Below, piece after piece: positions 1 through 10,623 of a stretch of 64,000 bases of DNA. The notes beneath the pieces are model-generated. The model had not been told where the DNA came from, ran no database searches, and saw only the letters and a list, made by a program, of their open reading frames with translations. How positions within the stretch are numbered: position 1 is the first letter of the stretch; each line of letters opens with the position of its first letter. The position numbers and the translations under genes are program-made. Origin of the DNA: Massilia eburnea (GTDB lineage: Bacteria; Pseudomonadota; Gammaproteobacteria; Burkholderiales; Burkholderiaceae_D); NCBI RefSeq assembly GCF_009720745.1, contig NZ_WNKX01000001.1:62001-126000 (forward strand), written 5' to 3'.

Positions 1-127
1 GCAGGTCGGAATATTGGATGGCCTTTACGCCGCCGCTCATGCTGTGGCTGTCAAATTGCTTAAACAGCATAAATAACAGCAAGGCCACGACGACCCAAAT
101 AGCCGATTTAGAAAACATGTTATTCAC
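1..127 (-). CDS. ftsH: ATP-dependent zinc metalloprotease FtsH, N-terminal fragment (runs off the window)
   Basis: Only the first 42 codons are present. They give a short cytoplasmic N-terminus, one hydrophobic membrane segment (about residues 8-19) and the start of the periplasmic domain. This matches the N-terminus of betaproteobacterial FtsH, the membrane AAA+ protease that degrades misfolded membrane proteins and sigma32. I chose GTG at 125-127 over the ATG at 116-118 because an AAGGAG Shine-Dalgarno ends 5 nt before the GTG. The gene lies downstream of rlmE on the same strand, the conserved rlmE-ftsH order. A sigma32-like promoter lies in the gap between them. The AAA and protease domains are outside the window, so the identity rests on the N-terminus and context. 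Confidence 0.85.
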   Translation of the reverse strand, partial: MNNMFSKSAIWVVVALLLFMLFKQFDSHSMSGGVKAIQYSDL

Positions 128-240
128 GAAAACTCCTTGGATGCGCGAGCGCACCAGTTACCTGTAGCAGAAATCCGATTTTACTCGTTTAACCCGGGCC
201 ATGCTACAGACAGGCCCAATGGTGCACACTCCTGCGCCGG

Positions 241-268
241 ATATGTGGGTTTTTCCAGTCAAATCAAG
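241..268 (-). promoter_or_regulatory. sigma32-type (heat-shock) promoter for ftsH
   Basis: On the minus strand, CTTGATT (262-268) is followed after 13 nt by CCACATAT (241-248). The E. coli sigma32 consensus is CTTGAAA-N13/14-CCCCATNT, so 5 of 7 and nearly all of the second box match. The site is in the rlmE-ftsH gap about 110 nt before the ftsH start. E. coli rlmE-ftsH is known to be heat-shock controlled. The promoter call itself is inference from the match. Confidence 0.6.
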
Positions 269-281
269 GGCCAAAATAACA

Positions 282-929
282 TTATTCCACCGGATTTTTC
301 AGTCCGCGCCCCAAAAGGAAGATTTCGGACGATTTATCGCGGCTGGCTTTCGGTTTTTTCTGGACCACGGTCTTGAATTCGCGGCGGAATTTCTCGACGA
401 TCTGGCTGAATCCCATGTCCTTGAAACATTTCACCAGTAAAGCGCCACCTGGCTTCATATGGTGCTGGCTGAAATCAATGGCGATATCAATCAGGTCTTC
501 CATGCGCGCGGCGTCGGCCACGGCAATACCTGACAGATTGGGCGCCATATCGGACAAAACAAGGTCCGCCTTGCGGCCTTGCAGCACTTCGGCCAGCTGG
601 TCAAGCACCTCCTGTTCGCGGAAATCGCCCTGGATGAAGTGCATGTCGGCGATCGGTTCCATCGGCAGGATGTCCAGGCCGATCATGGTGCCGTTGATGC
701 CGCCATCTTCCTTGCCCGCCAGCTTGCGGCGGGTGTACTGGCCCCAGGAACCGGGGGTGCAGCCCAGGTCGACGATGACCTGGCCGGGCTTGATCAGCTT
801 TTCGTCTTCATCGATCTCTTTGAGCTTGTAGGCAGCGCGGGCGCGATAGCCATCCTTCTGGGCAGCGCGTACATAAGGATCGTTAATGTGGTCGTGCAAC
901 CAGTTTTTGTTTATTTTGTTCTTAGCCAT
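282..929 (-). CDS. rlmE: 23S rRNA (uridine-2552-2'-O)-methyltransferase RlmE (RrmJ/FtsJ)
   Basis: A 215-residue protein of normal family length. RlmE uses S-adenosylmethionine to 2'-O-methylate U2552 of 23S rRNA in the 50S subunit. The SAM motif [12 protein letters not shown] is near residue 54. The catalytic K-D-K-E tetrad can be traced: Lys in the N-terminal AAYKL segment, Asp in [10 protein letters not shown], Lys in LLVKCF, and a C-terminal Glu in the SSEIFLL segment. It is followed by ftsH and divergent from yhbY by 44 nt. A promoter TTGGAT-N18-TATTCT ends 6 nt before the ATG, with no Shine-Dalgarno, so the message may be leaderless. Confidence 0.96.
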   Translation of the reverse strand: MAKNKINKNWLHDHINDPYVRAAQKDGYRARAAYKLKEIDEDEKLIKPGQVIVDLGCTPGSWGQYTRRKLAGKEDGGINGTMIGLDILPMEPIADMHFIQGDFREQEVLDQLAEVLQGRKADLVLSDMAPNLSGIAVADAARMEDLIDIAIDFSQHHMKPGGALLVKCFKDMGFSQIVEKFRREFKTVVQKKPKASRDKSSEIFLLGRGLKNPVE

Positions 930-935
930 TAGCGT

Positions 936-965
936 AGAATACTGCCTTTAAGAGAACCTATCCAA
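936..965 (-). promoter_or_regulatory. rlmE promoter, possibly leaderless
   Basis: The -35 TTGGAT (960-965) and -10 TATTCT (936-941) are separated by 18 nt on the minus strand. The -10 ends only 6 nt from the rlmE ATG (927-929), so transcription would start at or next to the start codon. Confidence 0.5.
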
Positions 966-973
966 AAATAACT

Positions 974-1435
974 ATGCTGAACCTTACCCCTGCCGAACGC
1001 AGCGTCCTGCGCGCCGAAGCCCATGGCCTGAAACCTATCGTCCTCGTCGGCGAATCCGGCCTGACCCCTTCCGTGATGAAGGAGATTGAGCTCGGCCTGG
1101 ACTCCCACGGCTTGATCAAGGTGCGCGTTTTCGGCGATGACCGCGAAGCCCGCATCGAAATGTACGAAACCATCTGCGAGAAGACTGGCGCGGCGCCGGT
1201 GCAGCATATCGGCAAGCTGCTGGTGCTGTATCGTCCTAAAGTCGACGCTGAGAAATCCTCTTCCGGCAAGGCTGGCAAGGGCATGCGCATGGTGACCATC
1301 GTCAAGCCTAGCGCTTCGGGCACCAAGAAGCCGTCGGTTTCCAAGGTACTGCTGAAGGGTAATGAACGTGTTACCGCTGGCGGCACGATCAAGCGCGTCA
1401 AGAAGAAGGTTGGCACCAAGAAGTCGGCTGCCTGA
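974..1435 (+). CDS. yhbY: YhbY family (CRM domain) ribosome-assembly RNA-binding protein
   Basis: A 153-residue protein. Residues 1-97 form a CRM/YhbY domain (starts MLNLTPAERSVLRAEAHGL, GLTPSVMKEIELGLDSH, then a GDDREAR segment). YhbY binds RNA and associates with pre-50S ribosomes. The E. coli protein is about 97 residues, so this one has an extra tail of about 55 residues rich in Lys, Ser, Gly and Val. The tail is probably flexible and RNA-contacting. The gene is divergent from rlmE, the usual neighbour. Its stop codon abuts the palindromic element at 1435-1550. Confidence 0.92.
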   Translation: MLNLTPAERSVLRAEAHGLKPIVLVGESGLTPSVMKEIELGLDSHGLIKVRVFGDDREARIEMYETICEKTGAAPVQHIGKLLVLYRPKVDAEKSSSGKAGKGMRMVTIVKPSASGTKKPSVSKVLLKGNERVTAGGTIKRVKKKVGTKKSAA

Positions 1436-1550
1436 AACCGGCACCCCAGTGTCTGGCCCGCAGGGTCAGACACTTATACGCGGCTGCCGCAGGCCAGGTG
1501 TCTGACCCTGCGGGTCAGACGGGACGGCCATCCGGCTGGGTTACCGGTTT
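1435..1550. repeat. Palindromic intergenic element, family I, copy 1
   Basis: Outer inverted repeat AAACCGG (1435-1441) / CCGGTTT (1544-1550). Inside are two GGGTCAGAC-type hairpins: GTCTGGCCC with GGGTCAGAC, and GTCTGACCC with GGGTCAGAC, each around a GCAG or TGCG centre. A 3' segment beginning GGGACGGCCATCCGGC is shared almost exactly with copy 3 at 37066. The element fills the gap between convergent yhbY and the DUF4149 gene and touches both stop codons. It probably acts as a bidirectional terminator. Confidence 0.8.
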
Positions 1551-1963
1551 TACTGCTTCCAGAGCAGCCAGCCCGCCAGCAGGCTCTGCACCAGGTAAAT
1601 ACTGCTCGACATCCCATGCAGCTTGCCAAAGCTGCCGTCGCCAGAAGCTTTCGCCGCCGCCATCATCGGCTGCAGGCCGAAATGGCTGACCACCGTACAC
1701 ATCACCATCGCCACCACGATCAGCAGCACCGAACGGCGCCGCTTCGGCGTCCAGTCACGCGTGCCGAAGAACAGCAGCACACCCATGGCCGCCCCGCAGC
1801 CCAGCGACAGCATCGCTTCGGCATGGAACATCAGCCCGGCAATCGAGCCAGCCAGCACCCGGTCCAGCGACATGAACAGCGTCGGCGCCACCAGGTAGCC
1901 AACCGCCCACAGGCTGCCGGCCCACAGGGCGGCCACCAGCAGGCGTACCTTAGCCAGCACCAT
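1550..1963 (-). CDS. DUF4149 domain membrane protein
   Basis: A 137-residue protein with about four hydrophobic segments (starting near residues 6, 41, 78 and 118). Its pattern, including LFMSLDRVLAGSIAGLMF, fits the DUF4149/TMEM205-like family of unknown function in the inner membrane. I chose the ATG at 1961-1963, which overlaps the greA stop as TGATG; a TTG one codon upstream is also possible. The one-base overlap indicates translational coupling to greA. This greA neighbour is common in Burkholderiales. No function can be assigned from sequence. Confidence 0.82.
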   Translation of the reverse strand: MVLAKVRLLVAALWAGSLWAVGYLVAPTLFMSLDRVLAGSIAGLMFHAEAMLSLGCGAAMGVLLFFGTRDWTPKRRRSVLLIVVAMVMCTVVSHFGLQPMMAAAKASGDGSFGKLHGMSSSIYLVQSLLAGWLLWKQ

Positions 1964-2439
1964 CAAACGTAGCGGACTTCGAGGATTTCGTATTCGCGTG
2001 GGCCGGACGGGGCCTGCACTTCAACCACGTCGCCGGCGTATTTGCCGATCAGGGCGCGCGCGATTGGCGAGGTGACGGACACCTTGGCCATTTTCAGGTC
2101 GGCTTCATCGGTGCCGACGATCTGGTAGCTGACCTTCTGGCCCGATTCCAGGTCTTCCAGGTCCACGGTGGAAGCGAACACCACGCGGCCTTCCGCGTCC
2201 AGGGTGGTCGGGTCGACGATCTGGGCCGAGCTCAGTTTGCCTTCCAGTTCGGCGATTCGGCCTTCGACGAAAGCCTGGCGCTCTTTGGCGGCATCGTATT
2301 CCGCGTTTTCGGACAAATCACCGTGCGAACGCGCTTCGGCGATGGCATCGATGACAATGCGGCGCTCCTTGGTCTTGAGCTGGTGCAGCTCTTCTTTCAG
2401 GAGTTCGGCGCCGAATTTAGTCAGTGGAACGGTATTCAT
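1963..2439 (-). CDS. greA: Transcription elongation factor GreA
   Basis: A 158-residue protein, the same length as E. coli GreA. It rescues backtracked RNA polymerase by stimulating transcript cleavage through the secondary channel. The N-terminal coiled coil carries the conserved acidic tip (ARSHGDLSENAEYDAAKE, about residues 37-54), which holds the two catalytic acidic residues. The C-terminal FKBP-like domain includes SPIARALIGK. An upstream TTG would add 11 residues, but the ATG at 2437-2439 matches the family start. A terminator separates it from carB upstream. Confidence 0.97.
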   Translation of the reverse strand: MNTVPLTKFGAELLKEELHQLKTKERRIVIDAIAEARSHGDLSENAEYDAAKERQAFVEGRIAELEGKLSSAQIVDPTTLDAEGRVVFASTVDLEDLESGQKVSYQIVGTDEADLKMAKVSVTSPIARALIGKYAGDVVEVQAPSGPREYEILEVRYV

Positions 2440-2462
2440 GTCTGTCTCTAACGTTAAATTGC

Positions 2463-2505
2463 TGAAAAGCACAGAGCCCGCGCCATGCTGCAGCGCGGGC
2501 TCTGT
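2463..2505 (-). terminator. Intrinsic terminator downstream of carB
   Basis: A 13-bp perfect stem, ACAGAGCCCGCGC (2471-2483) with GCGCGGGCTCTGT (2493-2505), and a 9-nt loop. On the minus strand the stem is followed by GCTTTTC, a short U-tract. It lies between the carB stop and greA. Confidence 0.8.
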
Positions 2506-2539
2506 GGTTATATTGTCAAGCGTACTACTTTACCGGGTC

Positions 2540-5758
<3,219 letters not shown>

Positions 5759-6922
5759 TTATTTCTTCTCCGCGGCTTCCATCATGTTGATGAAGCGGTC
5801 AAACAGGTAGGCGACGTCGGTCGGGCCAGGCGAGGCTTCAGGGTGGCCCTGGAAGCAGAATGCCGGCACGTCGGTGCGGGCGAAGCCCTGCAGCGAACCG
5901 TCGAACAGCGACACGTGGGTCACGCGGCAGTTGGCCGGCAGCGTATCCGCATCCACGGCGAAACCGTGGTTCTGCGAGGTGATCATCACCTTCTTGCTGT
6001 CCAGGTCCTGCACCGGGTGGTTGGCGCCGTGGTGGCCGAACTTCATCTTCAGGGTCTTGGCGCCGGAAGCCAGTGCCATGATCTGGTGGCCCAGGCAAAT
6101 ACCGAACACCGGGATCTTCTTCTCCATGAAGACTTTGGTCGCTTCGATCGCGTAATCGCATGGCTCAGGGTCGCCAGGACCGTTGGACAGGAACACGCCG
6201 TCCGGGTTCAGCGAGAGCACGTAGGCGGCGGAAGTCTGCGCCGGCACCACGGTCACTTTGCAGCCGCGCGAAGCCAGCATGCGCAGGATGTTGCGCTTAA
6301 CGCCGAAGTCATACGCTACGACGTGGAACTTAGCGTCGGCTACCTTGCCATAGCCTTTGCCCAGTTCCCACTCGGTTTCGGTCCACTCGTACACTTCCGG
6401 GGTGGTGACGACTTTTGCCAGGTCCATGCCGGTCAGGCCCGGGAAGCTGCGCGCCAGTTCCAGCGCCTGCTGGACGGACGGCTCGTTGCCCTGCACGCCG
6501 GTCACGATAGCGCCGGCCTGGGCGCCCTTCTCGCGCAGCACGCGGGTCAGCTTGCGGGTGTCGATACCGGCGATGGCGACGATGTTCTCGGCCTTCAGGT
6601 AATCGGACAGGGATTGGCTGGAACGGAAATTCGAGTGGACCAGCGGCAGGTCGCGGATGATCAGGCCTGCGGCGTGGACTTTGGAAGCTTCGACGTCTTC
6701 GGTGTTGATACCGTAGTTGCCGATATGCGGATAAGTCAGGGTGACGATCTGGCGGGAATACGATGGATCGGTCAGGATTTCCTGATAACCGGTGATGGAG
6801 GTATTGAAAACGACTTCGCCCGTCGTGTGACCGGCAGCGCCAATGGAAATACCTTTAAAAATAGTTCCGTCGGCTAGTGCCAGGATGGCTGGAACGGCTG
6901 GGCCAGAAAAAAATGGCGGCAA
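5759..6922 (-). CDS. carA: Carbamoyl-phosphate synthase small (glutaminase) subunit
   Basis: A 387-residue protein. It hydrolyses glutamine and passes ammonia to CarB. The N-terminal CPSase domain opens with [11 protein letters not shown]. The C-terminal class I amidotransferase domain has the nucleophile Cys in [12 protein letters not shown] and the His in [11 protein letters not shown]. Start choice: AGGAG lies immediately before a TTG at 6926-6928 but ends 6 nt before a second TTG at 6920-6922. The second gives a usable Shine-Dalgarno and the family N-terminus MPPFF, so I chose it. It forms an operon with carB with no gap. A strong promoter and a leader of about 140 nt lie upstream. Confidence 0.95.
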   Translation of the reverse strand: MPPFFSGPAVPAILALADGTIFKGISIGAAGHTTGEVVFNTSITGYQEILTDPSYSRQIVTLTYPHIGNYGINTEDVEASKVHAAGLIIRDLPLVHSNFRSSQSLSDYLKAENIVAIAGIDTRKLTRVLREKGAQAGAIVTGVQGNEPSVQQALELARSFPGLTGMDLAKVVTTPEVYEWTETEWELGKGYGKVADAKFHVVAYDFGVKRNILRMLASRGCKVTVVPAQTSAAYVLSLNPDGVFLSNGPGDPEPCDYAIEATKVFMEKKIPVFGICLGHQIMALASGAKTLKMKFGHHGANHPVQDLDSKKVMITSQNHGFAVDADTLPANCRVTHVSLFDGSLQGFARTDVPAFCFQGHPEASPGPTDVAYLFDRFINMMEAAEKK

Positions 6923-6941
6923 GGGCAACTCCTGTTAAGTT

Positions 6942-7039
6942 ACCGTAGCGACGCCACTCAGACAACCCACGGGGCGCACGGGCGCAATGCCGGGCTCGCG
7001 GGTCAGATGATCATGGATGTGTGAGGTAGGCGCTACGGT
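6942..7039 (-). promoter_or_regulatory. carA leader with a long-range stem next to the ribosome-binding site
   Basis: ACCGTAGCG (6942-6950 on +) and CGCTACGGT (7031-7039) are a perfect 9-bp inverted repeat enclosing about 80 nt of the carA leader. The promoter-proximal arm can pair with an arm that ends about 8 nt before the AGGAG. The enclosed region is GC-rich and holds a tiny ATG-ATC-ATC-TGA frame. Regulation, for example by pyrimidines, is inference. Confidence 0.4.
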
Positions 7040-7065
7040 CGAATGGTAATTGGCTAAACCTTTGA

Positions 7066-7094
7066 ATTATAACCCAAAGTTCCGTCGCCGGCAA
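7066..7094 (-). promoter_or_regulatory. carAB promoter
   Basis: On the minus strand, -35 TTGCCG (7089-7094), 17-nt spacer and a consensus -10 TATAAT (7066-7071). Start predicted near 7059, giving a leader of about 137 nt. Confidence 0.75.
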
Positions 7095-7100
7095 GCCACC

Positions 7101-7748
7101 CTAGGGATGTTTCACCTGCCGCAGCGCCTCGGCCAGGCGGGGCGCCAGGGCGGCGTGCCGTTTGTGCAGGAACAGGTATAGCGGGACTTGCTCGAGCGGC
7201 GGCAAGAGCTCCAGCAAATCCCGATCGGCCGCCACGGCATCCCGGATCACGGTATTGCGGCGGTCCATGATCGCAATCTCGCAGCCCCCTTCCCTCAGCA
7301 TGCGCAGCAAAGAGGCGTCGCTATCGAGCCGTTGGCGCTGCAGCCCGCTGGTGCGCCTTTCGGTCAGCGTGTAGCCGCGCCGCATGCACAAGGTATGGCC
7401 GCGCAGCGACTTCCAGCCGTGCGAGACATCGAGCTTGCGGTAAGAGAAGGCGGTAGGCTCATACATATAGATGGCCTCCGGCACCTGCACCAGGTCCGGA
7501 TATTCGCTGGCGGCCAGCGCGCTGCGGCCGATGGCGCCATCCACCTCCCCTTTATTGGCCAGGATCATGCCGCGGTCGGGCGGCAGTTCGCGTGCTGCCA
7601 CGCCTATGCCGGCAAGCCGCGCAGCCGCCTCGACGGTTTGCCAGGCCTCGATATGGGCCGGCGTAGCGGGAATCACATAAAGCTGCAGGTCCTGGCCTTG
7701 CAGGGGCGCCGAACACAGCGCGCAGAGCAAGGTGGCCAGGACTTTCAT
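7101..7748 (-). CDS. Periplasmic solute-binding protein (SBP_bac_3-like), third tandem copy
   Basis: A 215-residue protein with a signal peptide ending near residue 20 (LCSAPLQGQ) and a PBP type 2 fold like amino-acid-binding ABC proteins. It is shorter than typical family 3 binding proteins. Shared with the two upstream paralogues are the opening LQLxVI, the GWxSLRGHTxCxRRG segment and the C-terminal PLYLFLHKxHAALAPRxAEAL motif. ATG 7746-7748 was chosen because AGGGGAG sits 5 nt upstream; GTG 7752-7754 is an in-frame alternative. No permease or ATPase gene is nearby. Ligand unknown. Confidence 0.8.
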   Translation of the reverse strand: MKVLATLLCALCSAPLQGQDLQLYVIPATPAHIEAWQTVEAAARLAGIGVAARELPPDRGMILANKGEVDGAIGRSALAASEYPDLVQVPEAIYMYEPTAFSYRKLDVSHGWKSLRGHTLCMRRGYTLTERRTSGLQRQRLDSDASLLRMLREGGCEIAIMDRRNTVIRDAVAADRDLLELLPPLEQVPLYLFLHKRHAALAPRLAEALRQVKHP

Positions 7749-7750
7749 GC

Positions 7751-8428
7751 TCACTCCCCTTCGCCGAGCAGCTTGTGCATGGTGCCGTCGGCCCGCATCT
7801 GCTTGAGCGCCGCCGCCACCTTGGGTACCAGTGCGGCATGGGTCTTATGCAGGTAGATATACAGCGGCATGATTTCCAGCGGCGGCGTCAGGCGCAGCAA
7901 CGGCGGATCGGCCATCATGGCGGCGCGCGCGAGGGCGTTGTTGCGCTCCATGACGGCAATCTCGCAGCCGCCGGCGGCCAGCATGCGCAGCATGGCCGCT
8001 TCGTCGGCCAGCACCTGGCGCGCCATGTCTTTGGTGCGCTGGTCGGTCTGGCGCAGGCCGCGGCGAATGCAGATGGTGTGCGAGCGCAGGGATTCCCAGC
8101 CGCCTGCCACATCGTAATGCTTATAGGCGAACGCACTCGGCGCATATTGGTAGATCGGCTCGGGGACCTGGATCAGGTTGGGAAAGCTTTTTTCAAGGCC
8201 GGAAGAGCGCCCGACATCGCCGTCGGTGGTGCCTTCGTTGGCCAGCACGGCGGAGCGCTCGGGCGACACCTCGCGCACCACGGCTGTCACGCCGGCACGC
8301 TGGAAGGCCACCTCCGCAGCCTTCCACAGGTCGGCGTGGGTGGTGCTGCGCGAAATGGCGGACAACTGCAGCTCCTCCGCCCGGGCCGGCAGTACCAGGA
8401 TAAGGCAAAGTGCAATCAGTACTTTCAT
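7751..8428 (-). CDS. Periplasmic solute-binding protein (SBP_bac_3-like), second tandem copy
   Basis: A 225-residue paralogue of its two neighbours, with a signal peptide cleaving near residue 17 (LPARAEELQ). It shares the ERSAVLANEGTTDGDVGR segment, which replaces the ligand-pocket region of amino-acid-binding proteins, and the PLYIYLHKTHAALVPK motif. It lies 4 nt after the first copy and 2 nt before the ATG of the third, so the three are one transcription unit. They may serve as soluble periplasmic binders or sensors rather than transporter parts, since no transporter partner is present. Confidence 0.8.
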   Translation of the reverse strand: MKVLIALCLILVLPARAEELQLSAISRSTTHADLWKAAEVAFQRAGVTAVVREVSPERSAVLANEGTTDGDVGRSSGLEKSFPNLIQVPEPIYQYAPSAFAYKHYDVAGGWESLRSHTICIRRGLRQTDQRTKDMARQVLADEAAMLRMLAAGGCEIAVMERNNALARAAMMADPPLLRLTPPLEIMPLYIYLHKTHAALVPKVAAALKQMRADGTMHKLLGEGE

Positions 8429-8432
8429 GGGC

Positions 8433-9104
8433 CTATTCGTCGAGGATCTTCTGTAGTGTACCGTCCTGGCGCATTTGCTTCAAAGCTTCCGCGAATCGTG
8501 GCGCCAGTGCGGCATGGCTGCGGTGCAGGTAGAGGTAGAGCGGTGTGACTTCCAGTGGCGGAAGCAATTTGTAGAGCCGCGGCCGCGCGGCCATCGCCGC
8601 CTTGACGACCTGGCTGTTTGGCTCCAGCAGCGCCAAGTCGCAGCCGCCGTTACGCAGCATGCGCAGGATGGATCTTTCATCGTCCAGCATCTGGCGCTGC
8701 ATGCTCTCGGTGCGCAGTTCGAACAGCTTGATGCCGCGCCGGATGCAAATGCCATGCCCTTGCAGGCTTTCCCACCCGGCTGTTACTTCCAGTTTGTTGT
8801 AGGCGAAGGCGTAAGCGGCGTAGCGGTAAACCGGCTCCGGTACGCGCACCAGGTGGGGATATTGGCGCTCCAGGCCCGCGATGCGGCCGACATCGCCGTC
8901 GGTGGCCCCGCTATTGGCTAAGGCCAGTGCACGCTCGGCGGGCACGCTGCGCGCCGCAACGGGAATGCCGGCGCGCCGGGCAGCGGCCTGCACCACCCGC
9001 CAGATTTCCTCATGGGTTGGATTACTGGCAATCACCGATAGCTGCAGCTCCTCCGCCCGTAGCGGAAGCGACAGGAGCAACAACAAGGAAAAAGCGGCTT
9101 TCAT
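8433..9104 (-). CDS. Periplasmic solute-binding protein (SBP_bac_3-like), first tandem copy
   Basis: A 223-residue protein, first of three tandem paralogues. The signal peptide is very clear (MKAAFSLLLLLSLPLRAEE). It conserves GWESLQGHGICIRRG and the PLYLYLHRSHAALAPRFAEAL segment. A promoter TTGTAA-N17-TAAGAT ends 6 nt before the ATG; AAGG directly abuts the ATG and is too close to serve as a normal Shine-Dalgarno. Function is inferred only at family level: a periplasmic small-molecule binder. Confidence 0.8.
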   Translation of the reverse strand: MKAAFSLLLLLSLPLRAEELQLSVIASNPTHEEIWRVVQAAARRAGIPVAARSVPAERALALANSGATDGDVGRIAGLERQYPHLVRVPEPVYRYAAYAFAYNKLEVTAGWESLQGHGICIRRGIKLFELRTESMQRQMLDDERSILRMLRNGGCDLALLEPNSQVVKAAMAARPRLYKLLPPLEVTPLYLYLHRSHAALAPRFAEALKQMRQDGTLQKILDE

Positions 9105-9110
9105 CCTTGT

Positions 9111-9139
9111 ATCTTAGGAATATCTTTCCTTAATTACAA
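9111..9139 (-). promoter_or_regulatory. Promoter of the solute-binding-protein triplet, possibly leaderless
   Basis: -35 TTGTAA (9134-9139), 17-nt spacer, -10 TAAGAT (9111-9116), then only 6 nt to the ATG at 9102-9104 on the minus strand. Confidence 0.5.
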
Positions 9140-9158
9140 GCAATGTTTGCCGCTGGGA

Positions 9159-9563
9159 TCAGGCCAGGGCGGCGATGCCAGCCTTGGCGATTTGCGCGTC
9201 TTCGCTGGATTTGACGCCCGATACGCCAACCGCGCCGACAGTGTGGCCATCCACCACGATGTTGACGCCGCCTTCCAGCGGCGCTTCCACCATCGGCACG
9301 CCGACGAAGGAGGTGCGGCCGCCGTTGATCATGTCTTCGTACACTTTGGACTCGCGGCGGCCCAGGGCCGACATGCGCGCCTTGGCCGGCGCAATATGGG
9401 ACGACAGCGGCGCCGCGCCATCCAGGCGCTGCAGCCACAGCAGGTGGCCGCCGTCGTCGACGATGGCAATGGTGACTGCCCAGTTATTCTTGATGGCTTC
9501 CGCTTCGGCGGCGGCAGCAATCTTCTTGATGTCGTCCAGGGACAGTACTGGCTTGGTGATCAT
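9159..9563 (-). CDS. GlcG/HbpS (DUF336) family protein
   Basis: A 134-residue protein of the GlcG/HbpS fold. The family signature is seen in VTIAIVDDGGHLLWLQRLDG and the C-terminal VVDGHTVGAVGVSG segment. Members bind small ligands such as heme or sit in oxidation operons; no exact role can be given here. The start is ATG 9561-9563, with AAGGA 9 nt upstream; the TTG at 9579-9581 overlaps that site and is unlikely. No signal peptide is visible, so it is probably cytoplasmic. It lies downstream of the patatin gene on the same strand with a 25-nt gap. Confidence 0.85.
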   Translation of the reverse strand: MITKPVLSLDDIKKIAAAAEAEAIKNNWAVTIAIVDDGGHLLWLQRLDGAAPLSSHIAPAKARMSALGRRESKVYEDMINGGRTSFVGVPMVEAPLEGGVNIVVDGHTVGAVGVSGVKSSEDAQIAKAGIAALA

Positions 9564-9588
9564 GTCTCGTTTTCCTTGCAAATTTTTA

Positions 9589-10569
9589 TTATGGGGCCGG
9601 GGTTTCGCGGCGTGCCTTCAGCTTCTGCTTCAGTTGCGCCATGACGGCCATGGTTGCCCGCTCGCCCGCCAGCATGGCGCCCGCGCGGTTGGTGAATTCG
9701 GCTGAACCCATCTTGCCCAGCGGCGGCTGGATCACGATGTCGGCATCGCGCAGCTCGAGCTGGTTGATGCGCTGGCCCATGATGGAGAAGGTCTGCATGA
9801 TGACCTCCAGCGAAGAATTGGTCGCCTGCGCCTCGGCCTGGGTCGAGATATTGACCGCGATGACGAATTCGGCGCCCATTTCCTTGGCAAAGCGCACGGG
9901 CACGGGCGCCACCAGGCCGCCGTCGACATAGGTATGGTCGCCAATCTTCACCGGCTGGAACACGCCCGGCACGGCCGAGCTGGCGCGCACCGCCATGCCG
10001 GTATTCCCGCGCTGGAACAGGATAGGCTGGCCGGTCTTCAGGTCCGATGCCACGGCGCCGAACGGGATCTTCAGTTTTTCGATGGTTGCCTGGTGCACCG
10101 CCTTGTTGACGAAAGCTTGCAGCGCCTCGCCTTTCAGCACGCCGGAAGACTTGCTGAACAAGGGCAGCGCCCAGTCGGAAATGGCCGATTCGTCCAGGTC
10201 GACCGCCATTTTCTGCAGGGCTTTGGCGTCATTGCCGGCCGCGTACAGGGCGCCGACCACGGAACCGGCACTGGTGCCGACCACGATATCGGGCACGATG
10301 CCCTGCGCTTCCAGCGCCTTGATCACGCCGATATGGGCAAAGCCGCGCGCGGCGCCGCCGCCCAGGGCGAGACCGATCTTCACCTTGCGCTGGACAGGCG
10401 GCGCAGGCGGCTGCACCGGCTGCTGCACCGGCGGCTCAACGGAAACCAGCGGCACGTCGGTCGACTTGATCGGCGGCGGCAGCTCGGTGGTGACGGTATT
10501 TGGGTTGGTCTGGCACCCGGCCAGCGCTGCGGCGGCCAGGATAGCAAAGGCAAAACGTTTTAGCTGCAT
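9589..10569 (-). CDS. Patatin-like phospholipase lipoprotein (RssA/NTE type)
   Basis: A 326-residue predicted lipoprotein. The lipobox LAGC places the acylated Cys near residue 19. A proline-rich linker follows (about residues 30-60), then a patatin domain. The oxyanion loop GGGAARG, the nucleophile Ser in GTSAGS and the catalytic Asp in YVDGGLVAPVP are all intact. Such enzymes are serine esterases acting on lipids. It is probably anchored to the inner face of the outer membrane or the outer face of the inner membrane. An 8-bp hairpin (10581-10607) lies just upstream of the ATG. It is downstream of phoR and could be read by the pho operon transcript. Confidence 0.9.
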   Translation of the reverse strand: MQLKRFAFAILAAAALAGCQTNPNTVTTELPPPIKSTDVPLVSVEPPVQQPVQPPAPPVQRKVKIGLALGGGAARGFAHIGVIKALEAQGIVPDIVVGTSAGSVVGALYAAGNDAKALQKMAVDLDESAISDWALPLFSKSSGVLKGEALQAFVNKAVHQATIEKLKIPFGAVASDLKTGQPILFQRGNTGMAVRASSAVPGVFQPVKIGDHTYVDGGLVAPVPVRFAKEMGAEFVIAVNISTQAEAQATNSSLEVIMQTFSIMGQRINQLELRDADIVIQPPLGKMGSAEFTNRAGAMLAGERATMAVMAQLKQKLKARRETPAP

Positions 10570-10580
10570 GTAAAGGTTGG

Positions 10581-10607
10581 TCTGCTCGTGTTTTTAGGGC
10601 GAGCAGA
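10581..10607 (-). promoter_or_regulatory. Hairpin in the phoR-patatin gap
   Basis: TCTGCTCG (10581-10588) and CGAGCAGA (10600-10607) form an 8-bp perfect stem with an 11-nt loop, 12 nt upstream of the patatin ATG. No U-tract follows on the minus strand, so it is more likely an RNA-processing or translation-modulating hairpin than a terminator. Confidence 0.4.
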
Positions 10608-10623
10608 TTGTACCTCAAGCCGG

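Noticed and set aside
6923-6928. TTG at 6926-6928 as the carA start
   Set aside because: AGGAG directly abuts it, leaving no spacing; the next TTG has a 6-nt spacing and the family N-terminus.
10581-10607. Terminator of the pho operon
   Set aside because: The stem is short and is not followed by a U-tract on the minus strand, so I only call it a hairpin.
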